The notes below the pieces were generated by a model, which did not search any database, was not told the origin of the DNA, and worked only from the letters and a program-made list of their open reading frames with translations. Below are positions 31,452 through 41,854 of a stretch of 64,000 bases of DNA, in pieces (positions within the stretch are counted from its first letter, which is position 1; each line of letters starts with the position of its first letter). This DNA comes from Rana temporaria (Eukaryota > Chordata > Amphibia > Anura > Ranidae), in NCBI RefSeq assembly GCF_905171775.1, contig NC_053489.1, positions 314,296,022-314,360,021 of the forward strand, read 5' to 3'. Made by a program: the position numbers and the translations under genes.

Positions 31452-31935
31452 TATCTTTTAACACCTGTGTATATATATTGACAAGGGATTAAACACAAAA
31501 TTGACCTTTATTGAAGAAAGTCCATAAAGACAAAGCTGTCATGGAATGTTTTTTTATTTTTACAAAAAGCTGTACCTCAAAAACCAAAATGAAGGCTCAG
31601 GCAGTGAGGAATGCAGATTGCACATTTATTCTAAATGTGTTTTGCAAGAAAACAGACCTATGGTGTACGTCATCTGCTCCTAATTTTCTGCAAATTGGTC
31701 ACATTTTGAAAGTGTTTAAAGATTGGTATGAAAAAAACTTTGACAGGTGCTGTTCAAAAATAGATCCCTAATTTTTCTTCATAACGATAGCAGAAATATG
31801 TGCAATATGATTCTTTTAAGAGAATGCATTTTTTTGTGACAAAGATCTGATTGAAAAAACTATAAAGACAAGAAAAATGTTCTGTGAAGCAAAGAAATTT
31901 TTTTTTTTTAACAATCTGCAGCACTGCTTTTTGCT
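31452..31935. other. No gene seen
   Basis: Unassigned AT-rich sequence. Confidence 0.5.
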
Positions 31936-31939
31936 TTAA

Positions 31940-32240
31940 CCACTTGACTTCCAGAAGATTTACCTCCCTTCATGACCAGGCCACTTTTTGCTATACGGCA
32001 CTGCGTTACTTTAACTGACAGTTACGCAGGCGTGAAATGCTGTACCCAAGTTCAAACTGTATGTAATTTTTTTCCCACAATTAGAGCTTTCTTTTGGTGG
32101 TATTTGATCACCACTGCATTTTTTTTGCACTATAAACAAAAAAAGACTAAAACATTTGAAAAAAAAAAAAACGATATTATTTACTTTCTACTATAAAACA
32201 TATCCAATAATAATAATAAAAAAAAAATTGCATTGCATTT
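31940..32240 (+). mobile_element. TTAA family A fragment
   Basis: Follows TTAA (31936-31939) with CCACTTGACTTCC, then the shared box GAGCTTTCTTTTGGTGGTAT and ATAAACAAAAAAAGAC. It breaks off in an AT-rich run near 32225. Confidence 0.7.
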
Positions 32241-32412
32241 TTGATAGCAGCTCTTCTGACCTATAGTTTTTCACTGACACTTGCTGTATGATGAGTCCTC
32301 CTGCTGTGGCAAACAGAGCATATCCCCAAGTCATGTGACTTCTTTAAAAAAAGAGTTTAAAGGCATTAAGGGTACTTTTCTAAAATAGTGACAGTGTTTT
32401 TGCATGCTATTA

Positions 32413-32681
32413 TGCCCCGTACACACGACCGAGTTTCTCGGCAGAATTCAGCCAGAAACTCGATCGGAGCCGTATTCTGCCGAGAAACTCGGTCGTGTGT
32501 ACACTTTTGGCCGAGGAAACCCACAAGGATCTCGTCGGGCCAAATAGAGAACATGTTCTCTATTTCCTCGTTAGTCAATGAGGAAACTTGGCTCGCCGAG
32601 ATCCTCGGCGGCTTCACAAGGAACTCGACGAGCAAAACGATGTGTTTTGCCGTCGAGTTTCTCGGACGTGTGTACGGGGCC
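32413..32681. mobile_element. Harbinger MITE, ~269 bp, same family as 12511, inverted
   Basis: Ends TGCCCCGTACACACGACCGAG and CGTGTGTACGGGGCC. TTA precedes it (32410-32412); the following CTC is mutated or the end is shifted by one base. The interior matches 12511-12781 in reverse orientation, including GAGAACATGTTCTC. Confidence 0.85.
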
Positions 32682-32712
32682 TCAGAGTTTCTTTGTTTGC
32701 TTCCCTGATTAA

Positions 32713-33070
32713 AGGGGTGGTAAAGGTTCGTTTTTTATTTTCTAAATAGGTTCCTTTAAGCTAGTGCATTGTTGGTTCACTTACCTTTTCCTTCGATTTC
32801 CCTTCTATGTGTTTTTTTGTCTTTGTCTGAATTTCTCACTTCCTGTTTGACCTCAGTAAGCTTTCCACCATCATCCGAGCAGTGAAAAGTCAATCAGAAC
32901 AGCTCACTGAACAGCTTACTGAGGAGGAACAGGAAGTGAGAAATTCAGACAAAGAACACAAATAAAAACAACATTTAGAAGGGAAATTGAAGGAAAAGGT
33001 AAGTGAACCAACAATGCACTAGCTTAAAGGAACCTATTTAGAAAATAAAAAACAAACCTTTACAACCCCA
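32713..33070. mobile_element. TTAA MITE with ~120-bp inverted repeats, copy 1
   Basis: TTAA at 32709-32712 and 33071-33074. The long arms begin AGGGGTGGTAAAGGTTCG and include AAGCTAGTGCATTGTTGGTT. The element is nearly one large hairpin. Copy 2 is at 45587-45946. Confidence 0.9.
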
Positions 33071-33074
33071 TTAA

Positions 33075-34230
33075 CAGTTGCTTTAATAAAAAAGATTTAA
33101 AACCAAAAAATAGTTTCCTGCTTTTAAATTGGAGACCAGCTTAAACCTTTTCTAGGTTTATAGTGTTTTCTATGTCCCCCAATGGGCAAATTCACTTATA
33201 CTGCTTGCATGCCCTTGTTACAATTGTCACTGAGACAATGAGGGGGAATCTGGCATTTTACAGTTGTCATTAGAAAATTAATGGAGGCAACATTTCCCAA
33301 TGGGAACATATGTTCTGGTGACAGCTCTCAGAGGATGAGATTCCCCCTCACTTTGGAGAAATGACTGCATCCCATTAATTGAAAAGATATGTTCAACAGA
33401 GCTTTAAGATTTTCATATATTTGACAAAGTCATGCAAAAACAAATGTGCAGTGGGAGTATGAACGTTCTGACAACATTTGACAATTGTTTGAATATCCTT
33501 TTCATGTTTTCATTAGGATGACAGTTTTCTGGCCTTTACACGATGGTACTGTTACTACAGTAAATCAGTTGAGAACTGAATATATGTTCATTCCATTAAA
33601 GATAATTATCATTTTCAGGAAAATGTAACTCACAAGTCTTTGAAGGATATGTCCATTATTTCCTATCAGCGAGCAGTTCAACAAGCTAGTTACAGCACTT
33701 TCACAAGTTTCTTGATTTATAGAGCAGCAAAAAGTTTAACCTCAGCTGCATTCAATGATATTTAGGGCTATAGTCTAAGTTATTGCTGCCTGGGGCAAAA
33801 CGAGCAAATACACCCAAAAGTAATAAGAACACCAAACTCATTTCCTTCTGCCCATTACTTTTCTAATTTTCTATCGTCTGAAAAATCGACGATAGAAAGA
33901 ACGAAAAACAGTATATGCTTTATGGACCCAACCATTTTAAGGGGAAGTATATTGCTTCATCTACTGTTTCAGGTGCATTGCAACTTAATACTGTACATGT
34001 AGTAAATGTATAAATAAATAAAACTGCTACCATATATACATATACAGCATTTGTGAGAGGTAGCCGCTACAGGTGAACTGCAGCCATCACCATTCTTTGT
34101 ACATTGCACCATCCAAAATACATAGAAACCAAAACTCACCGGGAACTGGGAAAAAGATTTTTGGCAAAAAAATGAAAACTTGCATGTCTCCTTTGCTGAA
34201 AAACTTTTTTGGTTGCTTTTAGGTTCAGCA
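33075..34230. other. No gene seen
   Basis: Unassigned sequence. A short inverted phrase at 33863-33895 (ATCGTCTGAAAAATCGACGAT) was noted. No coding family. Confidence 0.45.
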
Positions 34231-34234
34231 TGTA

Positions 34235-34917
34235 CAGTACAGACCAAAAGTTTGGACACACCTTCTCATTCAAAGCGTTTTCTTTATTTTCATGGCTATG
34301 AAAATTGTAGATTCACACTGAAGGCATCAAAACTATGAATTAACACATGTGGAATTATACATAACAAAAAAGTGTGAAACAACTGAAAATATATTCCATA
34401 TTCTAGGTTCTTCAAAGTAGCCACCTTTTGCAGCAGACACATCTCTAGAACTGTTAAGAGGAGACTGTGTGAATCAGGCCTTCAGGCATACTGAACTAGC
34501 ATGGCTACCACAGCATCTTGCAGCGGCATGCTATTCCCATCCGGTTTGTGTTTAGTTTGACCATCATTTATTTTTCAACAGGACAATGACCCCAAACACA
34601 CCTCCAGGCCGTGTAAGGGCTATTTGACCAAGAAGGAGAGTGATGGGGTGCTGCGCCAGGTGACTACCTCTTGAAGCTCATCAAGAGAATGCCAAGAGTG
34701 TGCCAAGCAGTAATCAAAGCAAAAGGTGGCTACTTTGAAGAACCTAGAATATGAAATATATTTTCAGTTGTTTCACACTTTATTGTTATGTATAATTCCA
34801 CATGTGTTAATTCATAGTTTTGATGCCTTCAGTGTGAATCTACAATTTTCATAGTCATGAAAATAAAGTAAAAACTCTTTGAATGAGAAGGTGTGTCCAA
34901 ACTTTTGGTCTGTACTG
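34235..34917 (+). mobile_element. Tc1-like transposon, internally deleted (683 bp)
   Basis: TA target duplication at 34233-34234 and 34918-34919. About 200-bp terminal inverted repeats begin CAGTACAGACCAAAAGTTTG, and both arms are nearly identical. The ends closely resemble a Tc1 lineage known from teleost fishes and lampreys, for which horizontal transfer has been proposed. The match here is from memory of the terminal sequence. Confidence 0.92.
34440..34690 (+). pseudogene. Tc1 transposase remnant
   Basis: Between the inverted repeats, one frame still reads QQDNDPKHTSRPCKGYLTK then KESDGVLRQVTTS, the conserved second-aspartate region of Tc1 transposases. An upstream piece keeps a CESGLQ-like stretch. 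The N-terminal paired-type helix-turn-helix and much of the catalytic core are deleted and no start codon is usable, so it can only move with transposase supplied in trans. Confidence 0.85.
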
Positions 34918-35031
34918 TATGTCAAATACATGATAAAATTGCAAAAATTTACCAATAAACAATATAATAATAACAATAATGTATTTATACATAACATCAC
35001 AACTTAACGATACAATCTGAAGGATGTTTAA

Positions 35032-35953
35032 CCACTTAAGACTCGGACCAATATGCAGGTAAAGGACCTGGCCCCTCTTTGCGATTCGGCACTGTGTCGC
35101 TTTAACTAACAATTGCGCGGTCGTGCGACTTGGCTTCTAAACAAAATTGGCATCCTTTTTACCCACAAACAGAGCTTTCTTTTGGTGGTATTTGATCACC
35201 TCTGCGGTTTTTATTATTTGCGCTATAAACAAAAATAGAGCGACAATTTAAAAAAAATGCAATTCTTTTTTACTTTTTGCTATAATAAATATCCCCAACA
35301 AATATATAAAAAAAAAAAAAAATCCTCAGTTTAGGACGATACGTATTCTTCTACATATTTTTGGTAAAAAAAATCGCAATAAGCGTTTATTGATTGGTTT
35401 GTGCAAAATTTATAGCGTTTACAAAATAGGGGATAGTTTTATGGCATTTTTATTAATATATTTTTTTTACTACCAATGGTGGCGATCAGCGATTTTTTTT
35501 GTGACTGAGACATTATGGTGGACACATCTGACACTTTTGACACATTTGGCAGTGAAGGGGTTAACCAGGAGGGGGCGCTGTAGGGGTTAAGTGTGTACTA
35601 AGGGAGTGTTCTTACTGTGGGTGGGCGTGGCTGTGCGTGTGACATCACTGATCGTCATTCCCCAACACAGGGAACAGATGATCACTGACAGCCACACTAG
35701 GAAGAACGGGGAAGGTTGGTTTACACTCACCTCTCCCCGTTCTTCCTCTCTGTGACCCGATTGCAGGTGACCGATGGCGATCGGGTCCACGGGCCCCGTG
35801 GGCGCGGTCACGGAGGACAGGACCGGGTCGCAAGCGTGCTGCCGACGGCGCGCTTGCGACCCACGGCTGGGCATCTTAAAGGGGACGTACCTGTACGTCC
35901 ATGTGCCCAGCCATTCTGCCGACGTAAATAGTCGTGCGGCAGTCCTTAACCGG
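35032..35953 (+). mobile_element. TTAA family A element, full length, 922 bp
   Basis: TTAA at 35028-35031 and 35954-35957. Starts CCACTTAAGACTCGG and ends GTCCTTAACCGG. AT-rich first half with the GAGCTTTCTTTTGGTGGTAT box, and a GC-rich second half containing CACGGGCCCCGTGGGC. Confidence 0.85.
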
Positions 35954-36030
35954 TTAAATCCACATTTCCAGGTAGATATGAAAAGCGCCAATAAATGCAG
36001 CAGGTTGACTGACCAAGCTGTGTTATTTAA

Positions 36031-36551
36031 AGGGTAACTCTACTTACGTAGGAAAAAATAGCAAATCTATAGCATATATGATTTCTACACATGCCATATT
36101 GTAATTGAATGTTATTACAATTCTTTCCGTTTAAATCTACAATCGTTTTCTGTATAATGTAATGCAATGTGGCAGCTTGAATATCATTTCCAGCTTGTGT
36201 GCTTGGATCACTTATTTTCTCAGAAGTCTGCACTAAGACACAAGTCAGATTTTGTTCATCCCCTGCAACAAAAATTTCATTTTTTGCTGAGATACTTTCA
36301 AAAGGAAACATATAAAGGGACGCAGACCCCGCCCTTTCCTCATTTGGAATCCTGCAGATGCAGCAGCTGTTTGATATTTATAAAGAAACTCCCATTCACA
36401 TTCACTTTGCACATTGAGTTAAACAAACAGATATTTCTTCAGACTAACAAAAGGTAGGAATCTGCAACAAAGTTTGTTAAAATCCTTGCAATGTACATAG
36501 ATCACCCAGAGGGGAACGCTTTTTTTTTCTCAACAAAAGTTGAGCTACTTT
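36031..36551. mobile_element. TTAA element, 521 bp (AGGGTAACTCTACTT family)
   Basis: TTAA at 36027-36030 and 36552-36555. The left end AGGGTAACTCTACTTACGTA is inverted in diverged form at the right (CAACAAAAGTTGAGCTACTT). The right TTAA is shared with the next element. Confidence 0.75.
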
Positions 36552-36555
36552 TTAA

Positions 36556-37504
36556 CTACTAGCCGACCAGCCACCGTCATTATACGGCGGCAGGTCGGCT
36601 CTCCTGGGCGAGAGCCCGTAGCTATACGGCAGCTCTTTGAGCGGCCACTAGGGGCGCGCCCCCCGCTCGCCCCCGACTCCCGTGCGTGTGCCCGGCGGGC
36701 TCGATCGCCGCCGGGCACCCGCGATTGCTCGTTACAGAGCGGGGACCGAGAGCTGTGTGTGTAAACACACAGCTCTCGGTCCTGTCAGCGGGGGAAATGC
36801 TGATCCTCTGTTCATACAATGTATGAACAGAGGATCAGTGTTTCCCCTAGTGAGGCCACCCCCCCCACAGTAAGAACACACCCAGGGACATACTTAACCC
36901 CTTCCTCGCCCCCTAGTGTTAATTTTTCTAGTAATCCAATGCATTTTTATAGCACGGATCGCTATAAAAATGCCAATGGTCCCAAAAATTTGTCAAAAGT
37001 GTCCGAAGTGTCCGCCATAATCTCACAGTAACGAAAAAAAATCGCTGATCGCCGCCATTACTAGTAAAAAAAATATATTAATAAAAATGCCATAAAAATA
37101 CCCCCTATTTTGTAAACGCTATAACTTTTGCGCAAACCAATCAATAAACGCTTATTGCGATATTTTTTTACGAAAAATATGTAGAAGAATACGTATCGTC
37201 CTAAACTGAGGAAAAACATTGTTTTTTTATATATTTTTGGGGGATATTTATTATAGCAAAAAGTAAAAAATATTCATTTTTTTCAAAATTGTCGCTCTAT
37301 TTTTGTTTATAGCGCAAAAAATAAAGACCGCAGAGGTGATCAAATACCACCAAAAGAAAGCTCTATTTGTGGGGAAAAAAGGACGCCAATTTTGTTTGGG
37401 AGCCACGTCGCACGACCGCGCAATTGTCAGTTAAAGCGGCGCAGTCCCGAATCACAAAAAGTGCTCTGGTCTTTGGGCAGCAATATGGTCCGGGGGTTAA
37501 GTGG
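36556..37504 (-). mobile_element. TTAA family A element, inverted, 949 bp
   Basis: TTAA at 36552-36555 and 37505-37508. Relative to 7349-8324 it lies in the opposite orientation and is nearly the same sequence, including the hairpin at 36749-36840 and the AAATACCACCAAAAGAAAGC box. The terminal similarity to 7349-8324 suggests a closely related subfamily. Confidence 0.85.
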
Positions 37505-37508
37505 TTAA

Positions 37509-37941
37509 CTGCAGTAAAGAAAATACTCTTGCAGAGTTGTGTAAGGCTCAGAAATAAATTAACAAAAGTGTGTCAAATATGGGAAGTAAAAAGATCTTAG
37601 ATACAGTATGTATTTCAACATGTTTTTTGGCTGTTTGTCTTGAGTTCAGTTTTAACTAGGATACTAATATATTGCACATAAATATATACACAAAATATTA
37701 TAAAGATTCAAACCCAATAAATGGGGAACTCAAAACATAAAGCCCAAATCCAGCTACAATATTTTTCTTCAGGTTTCAATAATTTCTAAAAGGGTTATTT
37801 CAGTGTGTGTCTCTATGTAGGATATAATTCCTTACTTCCTACCTATTTGGGTGTAATACAAAACGGGAACTTGCCATGGACATTATCATCATTTTGGGTT
37901 ACCTGTACTAATTGTCCATAGTTCTCTATGCAATTTAAGCA
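37509..37941. other. No gene seen
   Basis: Unassigned AT-rich sequence. Confidence 0.5.
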
Positions 37942-37944
37942 TAA

Positions 37945-38143
37945 TGCCTTGTACACACGATCAGGCTTTTGCCCGACCAAAAGCACAATCGGAATTCCGA
38001 CGGAATTCCATCGGAGTAAAAGAGAACATGTTCTATATATAAACTCTGATGGAATCCATCTGAATTTTTGATGGTCAGAATTTCCTATGGAAAAAGTCAG
38101 TCGGACTTTTTTCATTGGAAATTCCGATCATGTGTACAAGGCA
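37945..38143. mobile_element. Harbinger MITE, 199 bp
   Basis: TAA at 37942-37944 and 38144-38146. Inverted ends TGCCTTGTACACACGATCAG and GATCATGTGTACAAGGCA. The shortest intact MITE of this group in the window; the interior includes GAGAACATGTTC. Confidence 0.9.
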
Positions 38144-38146
38144 TAA

Positions 38147-38578
38147 GGCTCCAATTGATTACACTGATCACAGTTGAATCATATAGGAGGGAAATTCCCT
38201 GCATGCTCTACCTCTGTTTTAATTGTTGATCAAAAAATCATATAAAAGCAGAGAGTTTACTACTGGTTCTAATATAGATCTGTGAAGTCACAGATTTCTC
38301 TCAGTGCATCCAAGTTGTATCATGTGTTAAGCCCTAATGAAGGGGAAGTGATGTTGCTCCAAAACTAGTTGGCTGTTTTTATATTTATTTTTTTATCAAC
38401 AATTAAAATGATCTTGGACTTTTTTATCCAATTTTGGTCTGGCACTACTTTCTGTATTTCTATGGTTGGAGTTACTGTTGGGTGCCCACTGAGGGAAGCC
38501 TTGCTGTGTGGGAGCCACCTCGTCAGAGCTATTGAGCTTGTTTGTGACTTCTTCTTCATCTGACTACACTTGAAAGTT
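38147..38578. other. No gene seen
   Basis: Spacer between two Harbinger MITEs with no recognised feature. Confidence 0.5.
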
Positions 38579-38581
38579 TAA

Positions 38582-38943
38582 AGCCGTGTACACACGATCG
38601 CGTGTGGGCCCCATTGGTCTTTTTTCCATCGGTGTTAAAAAATCGAACATGTTTTAAATTTTTCCTATCGATAAAAAAACGATTGAAAAATCCGATCGTC
38701 TGTGTGGAACTCCATCGGAGAAAAATCCATGCATGCTCAGAATCAAGTCGACGCATGCTCGGAAGCATCGAACTTAATTTTTTTCGGCTCATCGTAGTGT
38801 TTTACGTCACCGCGTTTTGGCACGGTCGTAATTTAGCCTGAAAGTGTGTATGCAAGACTGACGAAAGTCAGCTTCATCGGATATCCCACGAAAAAATCCA
38901 TCGGATTAGATTCCATCAGATATCCGATCGTGTGTACAGGGCT
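38582..38943. mobile_element. Harbinger MITE, 362 bp
   Basis: TAA at 38579-38581 and 38944-38946. Inverted ends AGCCGTGTACACACGATCG and CGATCGTGTGTACAGGGCT. Shares family and interior phrases (AATCAAGTCGACGCATGCTC) with 62919-63326. Confidence 0.9.
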
Positions 38944-38946
38944 TAA

Positions 38947-39480
38947 AAGTTCCCAGCGCCTCTTTAGGTATGCTGTTCTGGAGTACATGTTTGACGTATC
39001 TTGTCATGGTGAAAACTTTCACTTTGGATTATAAATGATGTGTGGAAATTGAATTTTGGAGCAAATCCTTCTGCAACCTGTAGTACAGCCAAACTTGTAC
39101 TACATCTGCACCCAGGTCTTTGTTCCTATTGAAGGCTGTTTGGCTTCAATACAAAATCAAGGCAATACAAACCAGTCAAATTCTGTTTTCACACATGTTT
39201 TGGACCATGTCTAGCCTTTTATCAAGCTAGGAGCAAACTAAAACTGCTGAAGAGACTCTGTTGGCTGTCTGAAGCATCTTATAATGATTATTATACATTA
39301 GGTGCAGGGCCCTGCAAATAGTTTAATTGTTTTTAATGCTCTGCTCTGTTGAAATAAAGAAATGTGTGTACTTTCACATACACAGTATTTTATATAGTAT
39401 TCAATTTTAATAAGTCACTATTCACGTATTAGGGGTTAACATAGGAGAATAAAGTGGTTTAATTACACTTTAGAGTACAC
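38947..39480. other. No gene seen
   Basis: Unassigned sequence. Confidence 0.5.
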
Positions 39481-39575
39481 CCTGTATGCAGGGCCGGACT
39501 TACCATTGGCCTTGACTGGGCTCAAGCCCAGGGGCCCCACCCAATAGGGGGCCCCCTTTAAAAAAAAAAAAAAAA

Positions 39576-39599
<24 letters not shown>

Positions 39600-39608
<9 letters not shown>

Positions 39609-39728
39609 GGGGTCCGGAGGTCCCCAGGGGCCCGGAGGCCCCCAGGGCCCCGGACGGCAACCCCCCTTTTTTTATTTATTTTTTGTAAAAAAATGTTTTT
39701 TTTTATATATTTTTTATTTTTACATATA

Positions 39729-39759
<31 letters not shown>

Positions 39760-40003
39760 TTTATTATTATTATTAAAGGGCCCAGGGGTCTCCAGGGCCC
39801 CGGATGGCAACCCCCCTTTTTTTTATTTATTTTTTGTAAAAAAATGTTTTTTTTATATATTTTTTATTTTTATATATATATATAATATATATATATGTAT
39901 ATATATATATATTTTATTATTATTATTAAAGGGCCCAAGGGTCTCCAGGGCCCCCGGATGGCAACCCACCTTTTTTATTTTTTTATAAAAAAAATTAAAT
40001 TTG

Positions 40004-40035
<32 letters not shown>

Positions 40036-40320
40036 TTTTATTAAAGGGCTCAGAGGTCCCCAGGGCCCCATGTGGCAACCCCCCTTTTTTATTTTTTTTA
40101 TAAATGTTTATTTTTTTATTTTTGTTTATTTTTTTATTTTTTATTAAAAGGCCCAGAGGTTCCCAGGGGCCCAGAGGTCCCCAGGGCCCCCGGGTTTGGC
40201 AACCTCCCTTTTTTTATGTATTTTTTATAAATGTTTTTTTTTATTATTATTAAAGGGCCCAGAGGTTTATTTTTTCTTTTTATTAAAAGGCCCAGAGGTC
40301 CCCAGGGCCCCGGATGGCTA
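39600..40320. repeat. Tandem array in the hAT element, ~70-150-bp units
   Basis: Repeating block of AGGTCCCCAGGGCCCC, GGATGGCAACCCCCC, a T-rich run and AT dinucleotides, then TATTATTATTAAAGGGCCC. About seven to eight copies of varying length. TA microsatellites lie inside the units (39726-39756, 39876-39912, 40010-40034). Confidence 0.85.
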
Positions 40321-40739
40321 CATATATTTATATATATTTGTTTTCTTCTTTATTTCTTCTTTTTTTTGTAAAGGCCCCCCCCGCTTCTCAATTTGCGGCA
40401 GCCCCCACGCTTCTCAATTTCAGGCGGCAGCACCCCCACCCCCCCTAGGTTCTCTGCTTCAGGGGCCCATGCCTTAAGCTGTGCAAGGGGCCCCAAAATT
40501 CCTGATGGCGGCCCTGCGCATACCTCCCAACACGCACGGATTCTGTGGGACTTTCCCGCACAGACAGCTTCTTCCCGCAGTCCCGCAAAAGGGTTAATTT
40601 TCCCGCACTGCAAGAGGAGGCAGCACAGAAGCAGGAGGAACCGGAGTGGTGTGTGGAGGACTGTGGCTGCTGAAGGGAAGATAGCCGAGAGCCGGGCTAA
40701 TGACAGTCTGTGGCCCCGGCTGTTGGCACAGGTGAGAGG

Positions 40740-40855
40740 CACCCCCCCCTCAACAACTGCAAAATCCCCCCCCCCGCTCAACAACTTTAATGCGCTCCCC
40801 CCCGCTCAACAACTTCAATTCGCCCCCCCCCCCCCGCTCAACAACTTCGATCCCC
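40740..40855. repeat. C-rich minisatellite CCCCGCTCAACAACTT
   Basis: Four copies of CTCAACAACTNNAAT-like units separated by C runs of 7-11, just inside the right end of the hAT element. Confidence 0.8.
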
Positions 40856-40936
40856 CCCAATTCTCGGCTCCAGGGGGCCCCTTCAACACTCAAGCCCAGG
40901 GGCCCCCACCACCCTAAGTCCTGCCCTGCCTGTATG

Positions 40937-41579
40937 AATAGAATCATACATTAGAATTCAGAGTGTTGGAATTTCCTAACATCCTGTACTCTAGGTGCTG
41001 TAATGATGTCTTATAATACTTATTCTGTGGGTAGAAGTTCTAGAGCATAGACACAGAGGAGCATTGCTCCCTTTATTAACTCATAGATGGAGAATTTCAA
41101 CTGAGAGGAGACCGACCTTCAACAGGACAGCAGAGGTTTTGATGCTCTATGTATTTTCATGTCCTCCTAATTCTCCTTTGTTTCCTGTATCTTTTCAAAC
41201 TGGAAAGTGGAAATCTATCCATTTTTTTTTTTTAATCGGGTGAAGAGGGGTTAAAACAACTGGACAGTGTTTGCTGCTGTGTGCACCCCTGTTAGGTAAA
41301 TTCCTTGTCACAGTGATTACACATACTGTAGCATTGAAGGACTATTAGAAGTTCCAACCCTTCAGCCCTCACTCTCCTAAAGACACATGCTGTATGTCTA
41401 TATTATGCTCCATTGAAGAGATTTCCCTTCATCCTAGTGCTTTTGAGCATACAGGAAGTAAGGGGAAATCTCCCCATTGGTGCTGGAGACAATAGTAAAA
41501 CATGACAAGGATTCTAATTTTTCTCCACCTGTGTTCCTGGTGGCATTCTTCTTCTCAGCTTTTACATGCTCTCAATGTG
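40937..41579. other. No gene seen
   Basis: Unassigned sequence. Confidence 0.5.
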
Positions 41580-41582
41580 TGA

Positions 41583-41851
41583 AGCCTCGTACACGCGACC
41601 GAGAAACTCGACGAGCGAAACACATTGTTTTCCTCGTCGAGTTCCTTGTTAGGCTGTCGAGGAACTCGACAAGGCAAGTTTCTCTATTCCCGTCGAGGAA
41701 AAAGAGAACATGCTCTCTTTTTGGCTCGACGGGATCCTCGACAGTTTCCTCGTCGAAAAATGTACACACGACCGGTTTCCTCGGCAAAAAAAAAATCCCA
41801 GCAAGTTTCTTGCTGGTTTTTGCCGAGAAAATTGGTCGTGTGTACGAGGCC
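41583..41851. mobile_element. Harbinger MITE, 269 bp, with TGA flanks
   Basis: Inverted ends AGCCTCGTACACGCGACCGAG and TCGTGTGTACGAGGCC. TGA at 41580-41582 and 41852-41854, an off-consensus but matching 3-bp duplication. The interior is a relative of 12511-12781. Confidence 0.85.
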
Positions 41852-41854
41852 TGA

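Larger units (their letters stand above)
39489..40928. mobile_element. hAT non-autonomous element, 1,440 bp, exact 8-bp TSD
   Basis: CCTGTATG flanks both sides (39481-39488 and 40929-40936). Terminal inverted repeats CAGGGCCGGACTTA and TAAGTCCTGCCCTG. The interior is a tandem array (39600-40320), an apparent nested hAT end at 40504-40516 (GATGGCGGCCCTG), and a C-rich array (40740-40855). No transposase. Confidence 0.93.

Noticed and set aside
35587..35991. 134-codon minus-strand ORF
   Set aside because: It spans the GC-rich half of a TTAA element; homologous copies of the element do not keep this frame open.
40393..40917. 174-codon ORF
   Set aside because: Runs through C-rich and simple repeats of a hAT element; the proline-rich translation is a composition artefact.
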